46,479 nt of DNA from Nemertoderma westbladi (taxonomy: Eukaryota > Xenacoelomorpha > Nemertodermatida > Nemertodermatidae), in NCBI GenBank assembly GCA_032718475.1, contig JAUCBJ010003370.1, positions 1-46,479 of the forward strand, in the 5' to 3' direction. Numbering within the stretch: the stretch's first letter is position 1; each line of letters begins with the position of its first letter. The notes beneath the pieces were generated by a model that made no database searches, was not told the DNA's origin, and was given only the letters and a program-made list of their open reading frames with translations. Positions 26,800-38,450 of this stretch are shown here, in pieces. Both the position numbers and the translations under genes were made by a program.

Positions 26800-29700
26800 T
26801 ACTTTATTGTATTTGTTGTGCTTTATTGTAATTGTTGTACTTTATTGTAATTGTTGTACTTCATTGTAATTGTTGTGCTTCATTGTAATTGTTGTGCTTC
26901 ATTGTAATTGTTGTGCTTCATTGTATTTGTTGTGCTTTATTGTAATTGTTGTACTTTATTGTAATTGTTGTACTTTATTGTAATTGTTGTGCTTTATTGT
27001 AATTGTTGTACTTTATTGTATTTGTTGTGCTTTATTGTATTTGTTGTGCTTTATTGTAATTGTTGTACTTTATTGTAATTGTTGTACTTTATTGTATTTG
27101 TTGTGCTTTATTGTAATTGTTGTACTTTATTGTAATTGTTGTACTTTATTGTAATTGTTGTGCTTCATTGTAATTGTTGTGCTTCATTGTAATTGTTGTG
27201 CTTCATTGTATTTGTTGTGCTTTATTGTAATTGTTGTACTTTATTGTAATTGTTGTACTTTATTGTAATTGTTGTGCTTTATTGTAATTGTTGTACTTTA
27301 TTGTATTTGTTGTGCTTTATTGTATTTGTTGTGCTTTATTGTATTTGTTGTGCTTTATTGTAATTGTTGTACTTTATTGTATTTGTTGTGCTTTATTGTA
27401 ATTGTTGTACTTTATTGTAATTGTTGTACTTCATTGTAATTGTTGTGCTTCATTGTAATTGTTGTGCTTCATTGTAATTGTTGTGCTTTATTGTAATTGT
27501 TGTACTTTATTGTAATTGTTGTACTTTATTGTAATTGTTGTGCTTTATTGTAATTGTTGTACTTTATTGTATTTGTTGTGCTTTATTGTATTTGTTGTGC
27601 TTTATTGTATTTGTTGTGCTTTATTGTAATTGTTGTACTTTATTGTATTTGTTGTGCTTTATTGTAATTGTTGTACTTTATTGTAATTGTTGTACTTTAT
27701 TGTATTTGTTGTGCTTTATTGTATTTGTTGTGCTTTATTGTATTTGTTGTGCTTTATTGTATTTGTTGTGCTTTATTGTATTTGTTGTGCTTTATTGTAT
27801 TTGTTGTGCTTTATTGTATTTGTTGTGCTTTATTGTAATTGTTGTACTTCATTGTAATTGTTGTGCTTCATTGTAATTGTTGTGCTTCATTGTAATTGTT
27901 GTGCTTTATTGTAATTGTTGTACTTTATTGTAATTGTTGTACTTTATTGTAATTGTTGTGCTTTATTGTAATTGTTGTACTTTATTGTATTTGTTGTGCT
28001 TTATTGTATTTGTTGTGCTTTATTGTATTTGTTGTGCTTTATTGTAATTGTTGTACTTTATTGTATTTGTTGTGCTTTATTGTAATTGTTGTACTTTATT
28101 GTAATTGTTGTACTTTATTGTATTTGTTGTGCTTTATTGTATTTGTTGTGCTTTATTGTAATTGTTGTACTTTATTGTATTTGTTGTGCTTTATTGTATT
28201 TGTTGTGCTTTATTGTAATTGTTGTACTTTATTGTATTTGTTGTGCTTTATTGTAATTGTTGTGCTTCATTGTAATTGTTGTGCTTCATTGTATTTGTTG
28301 TGCTTTATTGTAATTGTTGTACTTTATTGTAATTGTTGTACTTCATTGTAATTGTTGTGCTTCATTGTAATTGTTGTGCTTCATTGTAATTGTTGTGCTT
28401 CATTGTATTTGTTGTGCTTTATTGTAATTGTTGTACTTTATTGTAATTGTTGTGCTTTATTGTAATTGTTGTACTTTATTGTATTTGTTGTGCTTTATTG
28501 TATTTGTTGTGCTTTATTGTAATTGTTGTACTTTATTGTATTTGTTGTGCTTTATTGTATTTGTTGTGCTTTATTGTAATTGTTGTACTTTATTGTATTT
28601 GTTGTGCTTTATTGTAATTGTTGTACTTTATTGTAATTGTTGTACTTCATTGTAATTGTTGTGCTTCATTGTAATTGTTGTGCTTCATTGTAATTGTTGT
28701 GCTTCATTGTAATTGTTGTGCTTCATTGTAATTGTTGTGCTTCATTGTAATTGTTGTGCTTCATTGTAATTGTTGTGCTTCATTGTAATTGTTGTACTTT
28801 ATTGTAATTGTTGCACTTTATTGTAATTCTCGTACTTTATTGTAATTGTTGTGCTTCATTGTAATTGTTGTACTTCATTGTAATTGTTGTGCTTCATTGT
28901 ATTTGTTGTGCTTTATTGTAATTGTTGTACTTTATTGTAATTGTTGTGCTTTATTGTAATTGTTGTACTTTATTGTATTTGTTGTGCTTTATTGTATTTG
29001 TTGTGCTTTATTGTATTTGTTGTGCTTTATTGTAATTGTTGTACTTTATTGTATTTGTTGTGCTTTATTGTAATTGTTGTACTTTATTGTAATTGTTGTA
29101 CTTCATTGTAATTGTTGTGCTTCATTGTAATTGTTGTGCTTCATTGTAATTGTTGTGCTTCATTGTATTTGTTGTGCTTTATTGTAATTGTTGTACTTTA
29201 TTGTAATTGTTGTACTTCATTGTAATTGTTGTGCTTCATTGTAATTGTTGTGCTTCATTGTAATTGTTGTGCTTCATTGTATTTGTTGTGCTTTATTGTA
29301 ATTGTTGTACTTTATTGTAATTGTTGTACTTTATTGTAATTGTTGTACTTTATTGTAATTGTTGTACTTTATTGTAATTGTTGTGCTTTATTGTAATTGT
29401 TGTACTTTATTGTATTTGTTGTGCTTTATTGTATTTGTTGTGCTTTATTGTAATTGTTGTACTTTATTGTATTTGTTGTGCTTTATTGTAATTGTTGTAC
29501 TTTATTGTAATTGTTGTACTTCATTGTAATTGTTGTGCTTCATTGTAATTGTTGTGCTTCATTGTAATTGTTGTGCTTCATTGTATTTGTTGTGCTTTAT
29601 TGTAATTGTTGTACTTTATTGTAATTGTTGTACTTTATTGTAATTGTTGTGCTTTATTGTAATTGTTGTACTTTATTGTATTTGTTGTGCTTTATTGTAT

Positions 29701-29900
29701 TTGTTGTGCTTTATTGTAATTGTTGTACTTTATTGTAATTGTTGTGCTTTATTGTAATTGTTGTACTTTATTGTATTTGTTGTGCTTTATTGTAATTGTT
29801 GTACTTTATTGTAATTGTTGTGCTTTATTGTAATTGTTGTGCTTTATTGTAATTGTTGTACTTTATTGTATTTGTTGTGCTTTATTGTAATTGTTGTACT
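26800..29900 (+). repeat. Satellite domain enriched in TATTTG units; only long + frames of the array
   Basis: In this domain many units begin TATTTG rather than TAATTG, which removes the stop carried by the standard unit. Where the TAT unit falls on every third unit in register, a + frame stays open and gives 75-132-codon frames at 27,535-27,876, 27,953-28,351 and 28,428-28,655. Their translations are 19-residue hydrophobic repeats (for example LLYLLCFIVFVVLYC). They start and end on arbitrary satellite bases, with no promoter-like context, so I read them as chance consequences of the variant pattern, not genes. Confidence 0.8.
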
Positions 29901-30467
29901 TTATTGTAATTGTTGTGCTTCATTGTAATTGTTGTACTTCATTGTAATTGTTGTACTTTATTGTAATTGTTGTACTTTATTGTAATTGTTGTACTTTATT
30001 GTAATTGTTGTACTTTATTGTAATTGTTGTACTTTATTGTAATTGTTGTACTTTATTGTAATTGTTGTACTTTATTGTAATTGTTGTACTTTATTGTAAT
30101 TGTTGTACTTTATTGTAATTGTTGTACTTTATTGTAATTGTTGTACTTTATTGTAATTGTTGTACTTTATTGTAATTGTTGTACTTTATTGTAATTGTTG
30201 TGCTTTATTGTAATTGTTGTACTTTATTGTAATTGTTGTACTTTATTGTAATTGTTGTACTTTATTGTAATTGTTGTACTTTATTGTAATTGTTGTACTT
30301 TATTGTAATTGTCGTACTTTATTGTAATTGTTGTACTTTATTGTAATTGTTGTACTTTATTGTAATTGTTGTGCTTTATTGTAATTCTCGTACTTTATTG
30401 TAATTGTTGTGCTTTATTGTAATTGTTGTGCTTTATTGTAATTGTTGTGCTTTATTGTAATTGTTGT
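29542..30467 (+). repeat. 926-bp segment duplicated 3,496 bp downstream (copy 1)
   Basis: The variant order matches 33,038-33,963 at a constant offset of 3,496 bp (184 units). Landmarks: a long uniform run of GTACTTTA units (about 29,944-30,190), a single GTGCTTT unit at 30,200/33,696, GTCG at 30,311/33,807 and CTCG at 30,387/33,883. The match breaks at 29,541/33,037 and 30,468/33,964. The sequence between the copies differs, so this is a dispersed, not adjacent, duplication within the array. Confidence 0.82.
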
Positions 30468-31336
30468 GCTTTATTGTAATTCTCGTACTTTATTGTAATT
30501 GTTGTGCTTTATTGTAATTGTTGTACTTTATTGTAATTGTTGTGCTTTATTGTAATTCTCGTACTTTATTGTAATTGTTGTGCTTTATTGTAATTGTTGT
30601 GCTTTATTGTAATTGTTGTGCTTTATTGTAATTCTCGTACTTTATTGTAATTGTTGTGCTTTATTGTAATTCTCGTACTTTATTGTAATTGTTGTGCTTT
30701 ATTGTAATTGTTGTACTTTATTGTAATTGTTGTGCTTTATTGTAATTCTCGTACTTTATTGTAATTGTTGTGCTTTATTGTAATTGTTGTACTTTATTGT
30801 AATTGTTGTGCTTTATTGTAATTCTCGTACTTTATTGTAATTGTTGTGCTTTATTGTAATTGTTGTACTTTATTGTAATTGTTGTGCTTTATTGTAATTC
30901 TCGTACTTTATTGTAATTGTTGTGCTTTATTGTAATTGTTGTACTTTATTGTAATTGTTGTGCTTTATTGTAATTCTCGTACTTTATTGTAATTGTTGTG
31001 CTTTATTGTAATTGTTGTACTTTATTGTAATTGTTGTGCTTTATTGTAATTCTCGTACTTTATTGTAATTGTTGTGCTTTATTGTAATTGTTGTACTTTA
31101 TTGTAATTGTTGTGCTTTATTGTAATTCTCGTACTTTATTGTAATTGTTGTGCTTTATTGTAATTGTTGTACTTTATTGTAATTGTTGTGCTTTATTGTA
31201 ATTCTCGTACTTTATTGTAATTGTTGTGCTTTATTGTAATTCTCGTACTTTATTGTAATTGTTGTGCTTTATTGTAATTGTTGTACTTTATTGTAATTGT
31301 TGTGCTTTATTGTAATTCTCGTACTTTATTGTAATT
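30387..31336 (+). repeat. 76-bp higher-order repeat (four 19-bp units)
   Basis: CTCG-bearing units recur at 30,482, 30,558, 30,634, 30,672, 30,748, 30,824, 30,900, 30,976, 31,052, 31,128, 31,204, 31,242 and 31,318. The spacing is 76 bp except for two 38-bp steps, so the local repeat is a tetramer, usually CTCG-GTACTTTA, GTGCTTTA, GTACTTTA, GTGCTTTA. The 38-bp exceptions lie exactly 570 bp apart (30,672 and 31,242), suggesting a further 30-unit block copy. Confidence 0.88.
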
Positions 31337-33037
31337 GTTGTGCTTCATTGTAATTGTTGTACTTTATTGTAATTGTTGTACTTTATTGTAATTGTTGTGC
31401 TTCATTGTAATTGTTGTACTTTATTGTAATTGTTGTACTTTATTGTAATTGTTGTACTTTATTGTAATTGTTGTGCTTTATTGTAATTGTTGTACTTTAT
31501 TGTAATTGTTGTGCTTTATTGTAATTGTTGTGCTTTATTGTAATTGTTGTGCTTTATTGTAATTGTTGTGCTTTATTGTAATTGTTGTGCTTTATTGTAA
31601 TTCTCGTACTTTATTGTAATTGTTGTGCTTTATTGTAATTGTTGTACTTTATTGTAATTGTTGTGCTTTATTGTAATTCTCGTACTTTATTGTAATTGTT
31701 GTGCTTTATTGTAATTGTTGTGCTTTATTGTAATTGTTGTACTTTATTGTAATTGTTGTGCTTTATTGTAATTCTCGTACTTTATTGTAATTGTTGTGCT
31801 TTATTGTAATTGTTGTGCTTTATTGTAATTGTTGTGCTTTATTGTAATTGTTGTGCTTTATTGTAATTGTTGTGCTTTATTGTAATTGTTGTGCTTTATT
31901 GTAATTGTTGTACTTTATTGTAATTGTTGTGCTTTATTGTAATTCTCGTACTTTATTGTAATTGTTGTGCTTTATTGTAATTGTTGTGCTTTATTGTAAT
32001 TCTCGTACTTTATTGTAATTGTTGTGCTTCATTGTAATTGTTGTGCTTTATTGTAATTGTTGTACTTTATTGTAATTGTTGTGCTTTATTGTAATTCTCG
32101 TACTTTATTGTAATTGTTGTGCTTTATTGTAATTGTTGTGCTTTATTGTAATTCTCGTACTTTATTGTAATTGTTGTGCTTCATTGTAATTGTTGTGCTT
32201 CATTGTAATTGTTGTGCTTCATTGTAATTGTTGTGCTTCATTGTAATTGTTGTGCTTTATTGTAATTGTTGTGCTTTATTGTAATTCTCGTACTTTATTG
32301 TAATTGTTGTGCTTCATTGTAATTGTTGTGCTTCATTGTAATTGTTGTGCTTCATTGTAATTGTTGTGCTTCATTGTAATTGTTGTGCTTCATTGTAATT
32401 GTTGTGCTTCATTGTAATTGTTGTGCTTTATTGTAATTGTTGTGCTTTATTGTAATTCTCGTACTTTATTGTAATTGTTGTGCTTCATTGTAATTGTTGT
32501 ACTTTATTGTAATTGTTGTACTTTATTGTAATTCTCGTACTTTATTGTAATTGTTGTGCTTCATTGTATTTGTTGTGCTTCATTGTAATTGTTGTACTTT
32601 ATTGTAATTGTTGTACTTCATTGTAATTGTTGTACTTTATTGTAATTGTTGTGCTTTATTGTAATTCTCGTACTTTATTGTAATTGTTGTGCTTTATTGT
32701 AATTGTTGTGCTTTATTGTAATTCTCGTACTTTATTGTAATTGTTGTGCTTCATTGTAATTGTTGTGCTTCATTGTAATTGTTGTACTTCATTGTAATTG
32801 TTGTACTTTATTGTAATTGTTGTACTTCATTGTAATTGTTGTGCTTCATTGTAATTGTTGTGCTTCATTGTAATTGTTGTACTTTATTGTAATTGTTGTG
32901 CTTCATTGTAATTGTTGTGCTTCATTGTAATTGTTGTACTTTATTGTAATTGTTGTGCTTCATTGTAATTGTTGTGCTTCATTGTAATTGTTGTGCTTCA
33001 TTGTAATTGTTGTGCTTCATTGTAATTGTTGTACTTT

Positions 33038-33963
33038 ATTGTAATTGTTGTGCTTCATTGTAATTGTTGTGCTTCATTGTATTTGTTGTGCTTTATTGTA
33101 ATTGTTGTACTTTATTGTAATTGTTGTACTTTATTGTAATTGTTGTGCTTTATTGTAATTGTTGTACTTTATTGTATTTGTTGTGCTTTATTGTATTTGT
33201 TGTGCTTTATTGTAATTGTTGTACTTTATTGTAATTGTTGTGCTTTATTGTAATTGTTGTACTTTATTGTATTTGTTGTGCTTTATTGTAATTGTTGTAC
33301 TTTATTGTAATTGTTGTGCTTTATTGTAATTGTTGTGCTTTATTGTAATTGTTGTACTTTATTGTATTTGTTGTGCTTTATTGTAATTGTTGTACTTTAT
33401 TGTAATTGTTGTGCTTCATTGTAATTGTTGTACTTCATTGTAATTGTTGTACTTTATTGTAATTGTTGTACTTTATTGTAATTGTTGTACTTTATTGTAA
33501 TTGTTGTACTTTATTGTAATTGTTGTACTTTATTGTAATTGTTGTACTTTATTGTAATTGTTGTACTTTATTGTAATTGTTGTACTTTATTGTAATTGTT
33601 GTACTTTATTGTAATTGTTGTACTTTATTGTAATTGTTGTACTTTATTGTAATTGTTGTACTTTATTGTAATTGTTGTACTTTATTGTAATTGTTGTGCT
33701 TTATTGTAATTGTTGTACTTTATTGTAATTGTTGTACTTTATTGTAATTGTTGTACTTTATTGTAATTGTTGTACTTTATTGTAATTGTTGTACTTTATT
33801 GTAATTGTCGTACTTTATTGTAATTGTTGTACTTTATTGTAATTGTTGTACTTTATTGTAATTGTTGTGCTTTATTGTAATTCTCGTACTTTATTGTAAT
33901 TGTTGTGCTTTATTGTAATTGTTGTGCTTTATTGTAATTGTTGTGCTTTATTGTAATTGTTGT
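33038..33963 (+). repeat. 926-bp segment, copy 2
   Basis: Downstream partner of 29,542-30,467 at offset 3,496 bp, with the same uniform GTACTTTA run and the same GTGCTTT, GTCG and CTCG markers in order. Confidence 0.82.
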
Positions 33964-34265
33964 ACTTCATTGTATTTGTTGTGCTTTATTGTAATTGTTG
34001 TACTTTATTGTAATTGTCGTACTTTATTGTAATTGTTGTACTTTATTGTAATTGTTGTACTTTATTGTAATTGTTGTACTTTATTGTAATTGTTGTACTT
34101 TATTGTAATTGTTGTACTTTATTGTAATTGTTGTACTTTATTGTAATTGTTGTACTTTATTGTAATTGTTGTACTTTATTGTAATTGTTGTACTTTATTG
34201 TAATTGTTGTACTTTATTGTAATTGTTGTACTTTATTGTAATTGTTGTACTTTATTGTAATTGTT

Positions 34266-34620
34266 GTGCTTTATTGTAATTGTCGTACTTTATTGTAATT
34301 GTTGTGCTTTATTGTAATTGTTGTGCTTTATTGTAATTGTTGTGCTTTATTGTAATTGTTGTACTTTATTGTAATTGTTGTGCTTTATTGTAATTGTTGT
34401 ACTTTATTGTAATTGTCGTACTTTATTGTAATTGTCGTACTTTATTGAAATTGTTGTACTTTATTGTAATTGTCGTACTTTATTGTAATTGTTGTACTTT
34501 ATTGTAATTGTTGTACTTTATTGTAATTGTTGTACTTTATTGTAATTGTTGTGCTTTATTGTAATTGTTGTACTTTATTGTAATTGTTGTACTTTATTGT
34601 AATTGTTGTACTTTATTGTA
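34266..34620 (+). repeat. Distant copy of the GAA-marked segment
   Basis: The variant order around the GAA unit at 34,447 matches 24,329-24,683 at a constant offset of 9,937 bp (523 units). Upstream, a TAT unit with the same neighbours occurs at 23,731 and 33,972, but at offset 10,241 bp; the difference of 304 bp (16 units) means the intervening run of plain GTACTTTA units is shorter in this copy. Confidence 0.78.
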
Positions 34621-35149
34621 ATTGTTGTGCTTTATTGTAATTGTCGTACTTTATTGTAATTGTTGTACTTTATTGTAATTGTTGTACTTTATTGTAATTG
34701 TTGTGCTTTATTGTAATTGTCGTACTTTATTGTAATTGTTGTACTTTATTGTAATTGTTGTACTTTATTGTAATTGTTGTACTTTATTGTAATTGTTGTA
34801 CTTTATTGTAATTGTTGTGCTTTATTGTAATTGTCGTACTTTATTGTAATTGTTGTACTTTATTGTAATTGTTGTGCTTTATTGTAATTCTCGTACTTTA
34901 TTGTAATTGTTGTACTTTATTGTAATTGTTGTACTTTATTGTAATTGTTGTACTTTATTGTAATTGTTGTACTTTATTGTAATTGTTGTGCTTTATTGTA
35001 ATTGTTGTGCTTTATTGTAATTGTCGTACTTTATTGTAATTGTTGTACTTTATTGTAATTGTTGTACTTTATTGTAATTGTTGTACTTTATTGTAATTGT
35101 TGTGCTTTATTGTAATTGTCGTACTTTATTGTAATTGTTGCACTTTATT

Positions 35150-35195
35150 GTAATTGTTGTACTTTATTGTACTGTACTGTATTGTCATGAAATAC
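35150..35195 (+). other. Right edge of the 19-bp array
   Basis: The last clean unit ends near 35,170. It is followed by short degenerate TACTG/TATTG echoes (about 35,170-35,187) and then non-repeat DNA. No inverted repeat or target-site duplication is visible at the junction. Confidence 0.8.
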
Positions 35196-35805
35196 AAAGA
35201 TTTCCAATATCATAACCATTAGCCGATGAGCGTTTTACAAAAGGTCATTTATTTTTTATAACAACCAAGACCCAGTAAAGGAATGTTATCTACACAAGAT
35301 GGGATATTATATGCCATCGCCAGAGCAGATACGCAATTTAATTGAGATTGGCGAATTATCTATTTCATTGGATTCGTAACTATTTCATAGGGTCACAAAT
35401 GTCAAACATGTATCTCTGATGTACGCAACAGTTCCTATTATCTGCTGACAGATCGCAGATACAAAAAGTAAGCTTATTAGGCATTCATAGATAGGGCGTT
35501 ACTAGTGCCACCATAACAATGGCTCGTTGTTGAGAGTAGAACAAATGAATTCCCAACTCATGATGTAATCATCAGCAATCAACGCAGAACGGACGTTAAA
35601 TTACCACATAAATCATAGCTGAATCCGCATATAGAGAGATAGAGAGAAGATTGATAGTGAACCCAAGGCCGTAGGTAGCATTACAAGCATAATAGGTAAC
35701 CGGCACAATAGGAACATAGCCTGGAGTGGGACGCATAAATCGACAAATATCTCTGGAAAACAAGCAATGAGCTTCGATTAATAAGTAATGCGACTGGCAT
35801 AGGCG

Positions 35806-35962
35806 GCGTCCGTAAGTCGATGATGCGAGATCCCGAGCGACTTAATGGCGCGAGAAAAGCTCATCCGACACGACAGGTTGGCGCCGTTTTCCCGTCCTTG
35901 AGTCCACCCCAGGCCAAATAGCCAATCAACGGCCAGTGAGCAAGATGGCCGACCAATCATAA
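35806..35962. promoter_or_regulatory. GC-rich patch with two CCAAT motifs, promoter-like or mobile-element remnant
   Basis: A patch of about 150 bp is clearly richer in G+C and CpG than its flanks. It contains CCAATCA twice, near 35,921 and 35,953, and the string AAGATGGCCG between them. CCAAT boxes near GC-rich sequence are typical of metazoan promoters, but there is no coding exon beside it. It could equally be a fragment of a dispersed element. Low confidence. Confidence 0.25.
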
Positions 35963-36340
35963 CTATTTCGTCATAATATTGCTATGTAAAACTACTCTTG
36001 ATATGGGAGTAAGTTTAGGAAGAGATATTGCAACGTTTAGAAACAACAAAGCTTCAACAACTTAGAATGCCATTGATGGAAAGTAATTATTGAAACAGGC
36101 AGTAACTCAACTCATTCATACTACCGCTACAGGAAATTAGAATAATTAATGTAGTATAGTAAATGATTTAGACTTCGTAAATAAATAAAATACCTTGGAG
36201 GCTAATACGTAATTTATATCAATACATACAGACCCGTTAGAACGAACCAATAATGGAGGGTTAATAAATTACTGAGGAGGACAGGTCAATGGCAATACTG
36301 GGTGGTGGTTTAATAAAGAGAAACAAAATCTTTTAAAGCA

Positions 36341-36466
36341 TTCACTTGAAGTAAAACTAAAAGTTATTAAGTAAATCCTGCAAATTGGTTTGAAGGAAAA
36401 AGCAAAAGCTTTACCTTGTGAGTGAGAATTAATATGAAATAAAAGCTACCTTTTACTTCAAGAGAA
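36341..36466. repeat. Short inverted repeat, possible tiny MITE
   Basis: CTTGAAGTAAAA at 36,345-36,356 is matched in reverse complement at 36,451-36,462, with further partial pairing just outside. The arms enclose about 94 bp of AT-rich DNA. No clear target-site duplication was seen, so this is only a possible non-autonomous element. Confidence 0.35.
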
Positions 36467-37419
36467 ATATATATACTTGCTTATTTTTTTATTCAAACCT
36501 TCAAATATCGGATAACGCCACGTTTCTTAGTTTATGAATTAGAGGAGTTAGGTTTACAGACTTAGTTAGGAGTTAGGTTCACAGACTTAGTTAGATATGA
36601 GTTAGGTTTACAGATTTAGTTCGATATGAGTTAGGTATACAGACTTAGTTAGGAGTTAGGTTTACAGACTTGGATAGGAGTTAGGTATACAGACTTAGTT
36701 AGGAGTTAGGTTTACAGACTTAGTTAGGAGTTAGGTTTACAGACTTGGATAGGAGTTAGGTTTACATACTTAGTTAGATAAGAGTTAGGTATACAGACTT
36801 AGTTAGGAGTTAGGTTTACATACTTAGTTAGGAGTTAGGTTTACAGACTTGGATAGGAGTTAGGTTTACAGACTTAGTTAGATAAGAGTTAGGTTTACAG
36901 ACTTAGTTAGGAGTTAGGTATACAGACTTGGATAGGAGTTAGGTTTACAGACTTAGTTAGATATGAGTTAGGTATACAGACTTAGTTAGGAGTTAGGTTT
37001 ACAGACTTGGATAGGAGTTAGGTTTACAGACTTAGTTAGATAAGAGTTAGGTTTACAGACTTAGTTAGGAGTTAGGTTTACAGACTTGGATAGGAGTTAG
37101 GTTTACAGACTTAGTTAGATAAGAGTTAGGTTTACAGACTTAGTTATGAGTTAGGTTTACAGACTTCGTTAGGAATTAGGTATACAGACTTAGTTAGGAG
37201 TTAGGTTCACAGACTTAGTTAGATAAGAGTTAGGTTTACAGACTTAGTTAGGAATTAGGTTTACATACTTAGTTAGGAGTTAGGTATACAGACTTAGTTA
37301 GGAGTTAGGTTCACAGACTTAGTTAGATAAGAGTTAGGTTTACAGACTTAGTTAGGAGTTAGGTTTACAGACCAAGTTAGGAGTTAGGTTTACATACTTA
37401 GTTAGGAGTTAGGTTTACA

Positions 37420-37870
37420 GACTTAGTTAGATAAGAGTTAGGTTTACAGACTTAGATATGAGTTAGGTTTACATACTTAGTTAGGAGTTAGGTTTACAGA
37501 CTTAGTTAGATAAGAGTTAGGTTTACAGACTTAGTTAGGAGTTAGGTTTACAGACTTAGTTAGATAAGAGTTGGGTTTACAGACTCAGTTAGGAGTTAGG
37601 TTTACAGACTTAGTTAGATGAGAGTTAGGTTTACAGACTTAGATATGAGTTAGGTTTACATACTTAGTTAGGAGTTAGGTTTACAGACTTAGTTAGATAA
37701 GAGTTGACTTAGTTAGGAGTTAGGTTTACAGACTTAGTTAGGAGTTAGGTTTACAGACTTAGTTAGGAGTTAGGTTTACAGACTTAGTTAGATAAGAGTT
37801 AGGTTTACAGACTTAGATATGAGTTAGGTTTACATACTTAGTTAGGAGTTATGTTTACAGACATAGTTAG
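37420..37870 (+). repeat. Higher-order repeat within the 25-bp satellite
   Basis: The phrase made of a 29-bp ATAA-type unit, a shortened unit ending CTTAGATATGAG, an ACATAC unit and a standard unit recurs near 37,430, 37,615 and 37,790. This shows block-wise copying rather than only single-unit turnover. Confidence 0.65.
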
Positions 37871-38450
37871 ATAAGAGTTGGGTTTACAGACTTAGTTAGG
37901 AGTTCGGTTTAAAGACTTAGTTAGGAGTTAGGTTTACAGACTTAGTTAGATAAGAGTTAGGTTTACAGACTTAGTTAGGAGTTAGGTTTACAGACTTAGT
38001 TAGATAAGAGTTAGGTTTACAGACTTAGTTAGGAGTTCGGTTTACAGACTTAGTTAGGAGTTAGGTTTACAGACTTAGTTAGATAAGAGTTAGGTTTACA
38101 GACTTAGTTAGGAGTTAGGTTTACAGACTTAGTTAGGAGTTAGGTTTACAGACTTAGTATGGAGTTAGGTTTACAGACTTATTTAGGAGTTAGGTTTACA
38201 GACTTAGTTAGGAGTTAGGTTTACAGACTTAGTTAGGAGTTAGGTTTACAGACTTAGTTAGGAGTTAGGTTTACATACTTAGTTAGGAGTTAGGTTTACA
38301 GACTTAGTTGGGAGTTAGGTTTACAGACTTAGTTAGATAAGAGTTAGGTTTACAGACTTAGTATAGGAGTTAGGTTTACAGACTTAGTTAGGAGTTAGGT
38401 TTACAGACTTAGTTAGGAGTTAGGTTTACAGACTTAGTTAGGAGTTAGGT

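Larger units (their letters stand above)
1..35170. repeat. 19-bp satellite array, about 1,850 tandem units
   Basis: The whole stretch is a head-to-tail repeat with a strict 19-bp period; the base unit reads TAATTGTTGTACTTTATTG. Nearly all units are full length, so phase is kept from base 1 to about 35,170, where the pattern breaks down. The unit is about 74% A+T and strand-asymmetric on + (10 T, 4 A, 4 G, 1 C). Variation sits at a few places: unit position 11 (A/G) and 15 (T/C), giving four common haplotypes; TAA to TAT at the unit start; GTTG to CTCG or GTCG at positions 6-9; GTAC to GCAC; and a rare GAA at the start. Non-coding: each unit carries a TAA, and 19 bp is not a multiple of three, so every + frame normally closes within 57 bp. 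The array begins outside the window. I cannot assign it to a known satellite family. Confidence 0.98.
35196..36544. other. Non-repeat spacer between two satellites, no gene recognised
   Basis: Unique-looking AT-rich DNA except for a GC-rich patch near 35,806-35,962. No frame has a recognisable domain. A 60-codon minus frame at 35,778-35,960 covers only the GC-rich patch and matches no family I know. A short GA-rich tract lies near 35,632-35,650. Confidence 0.6.

Noticed and set aside
27535-28655. Three long + frames as a repetitive hydrophobic membrane protein
   Set aside because: They are in-frame satellite units with TAT in place of TAA; starts and stops fall on array variants and no gene signals surround them.
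1-35170. CRISPR-like array
   Set aside because: There are no spacers: repeat units abut directly, and the DNA is eukaryotic.
35778-35960. 60-codon minus frame in the GC-rich patch
   Set aside because: Open because the patch is GC-rich; no domain recognised.
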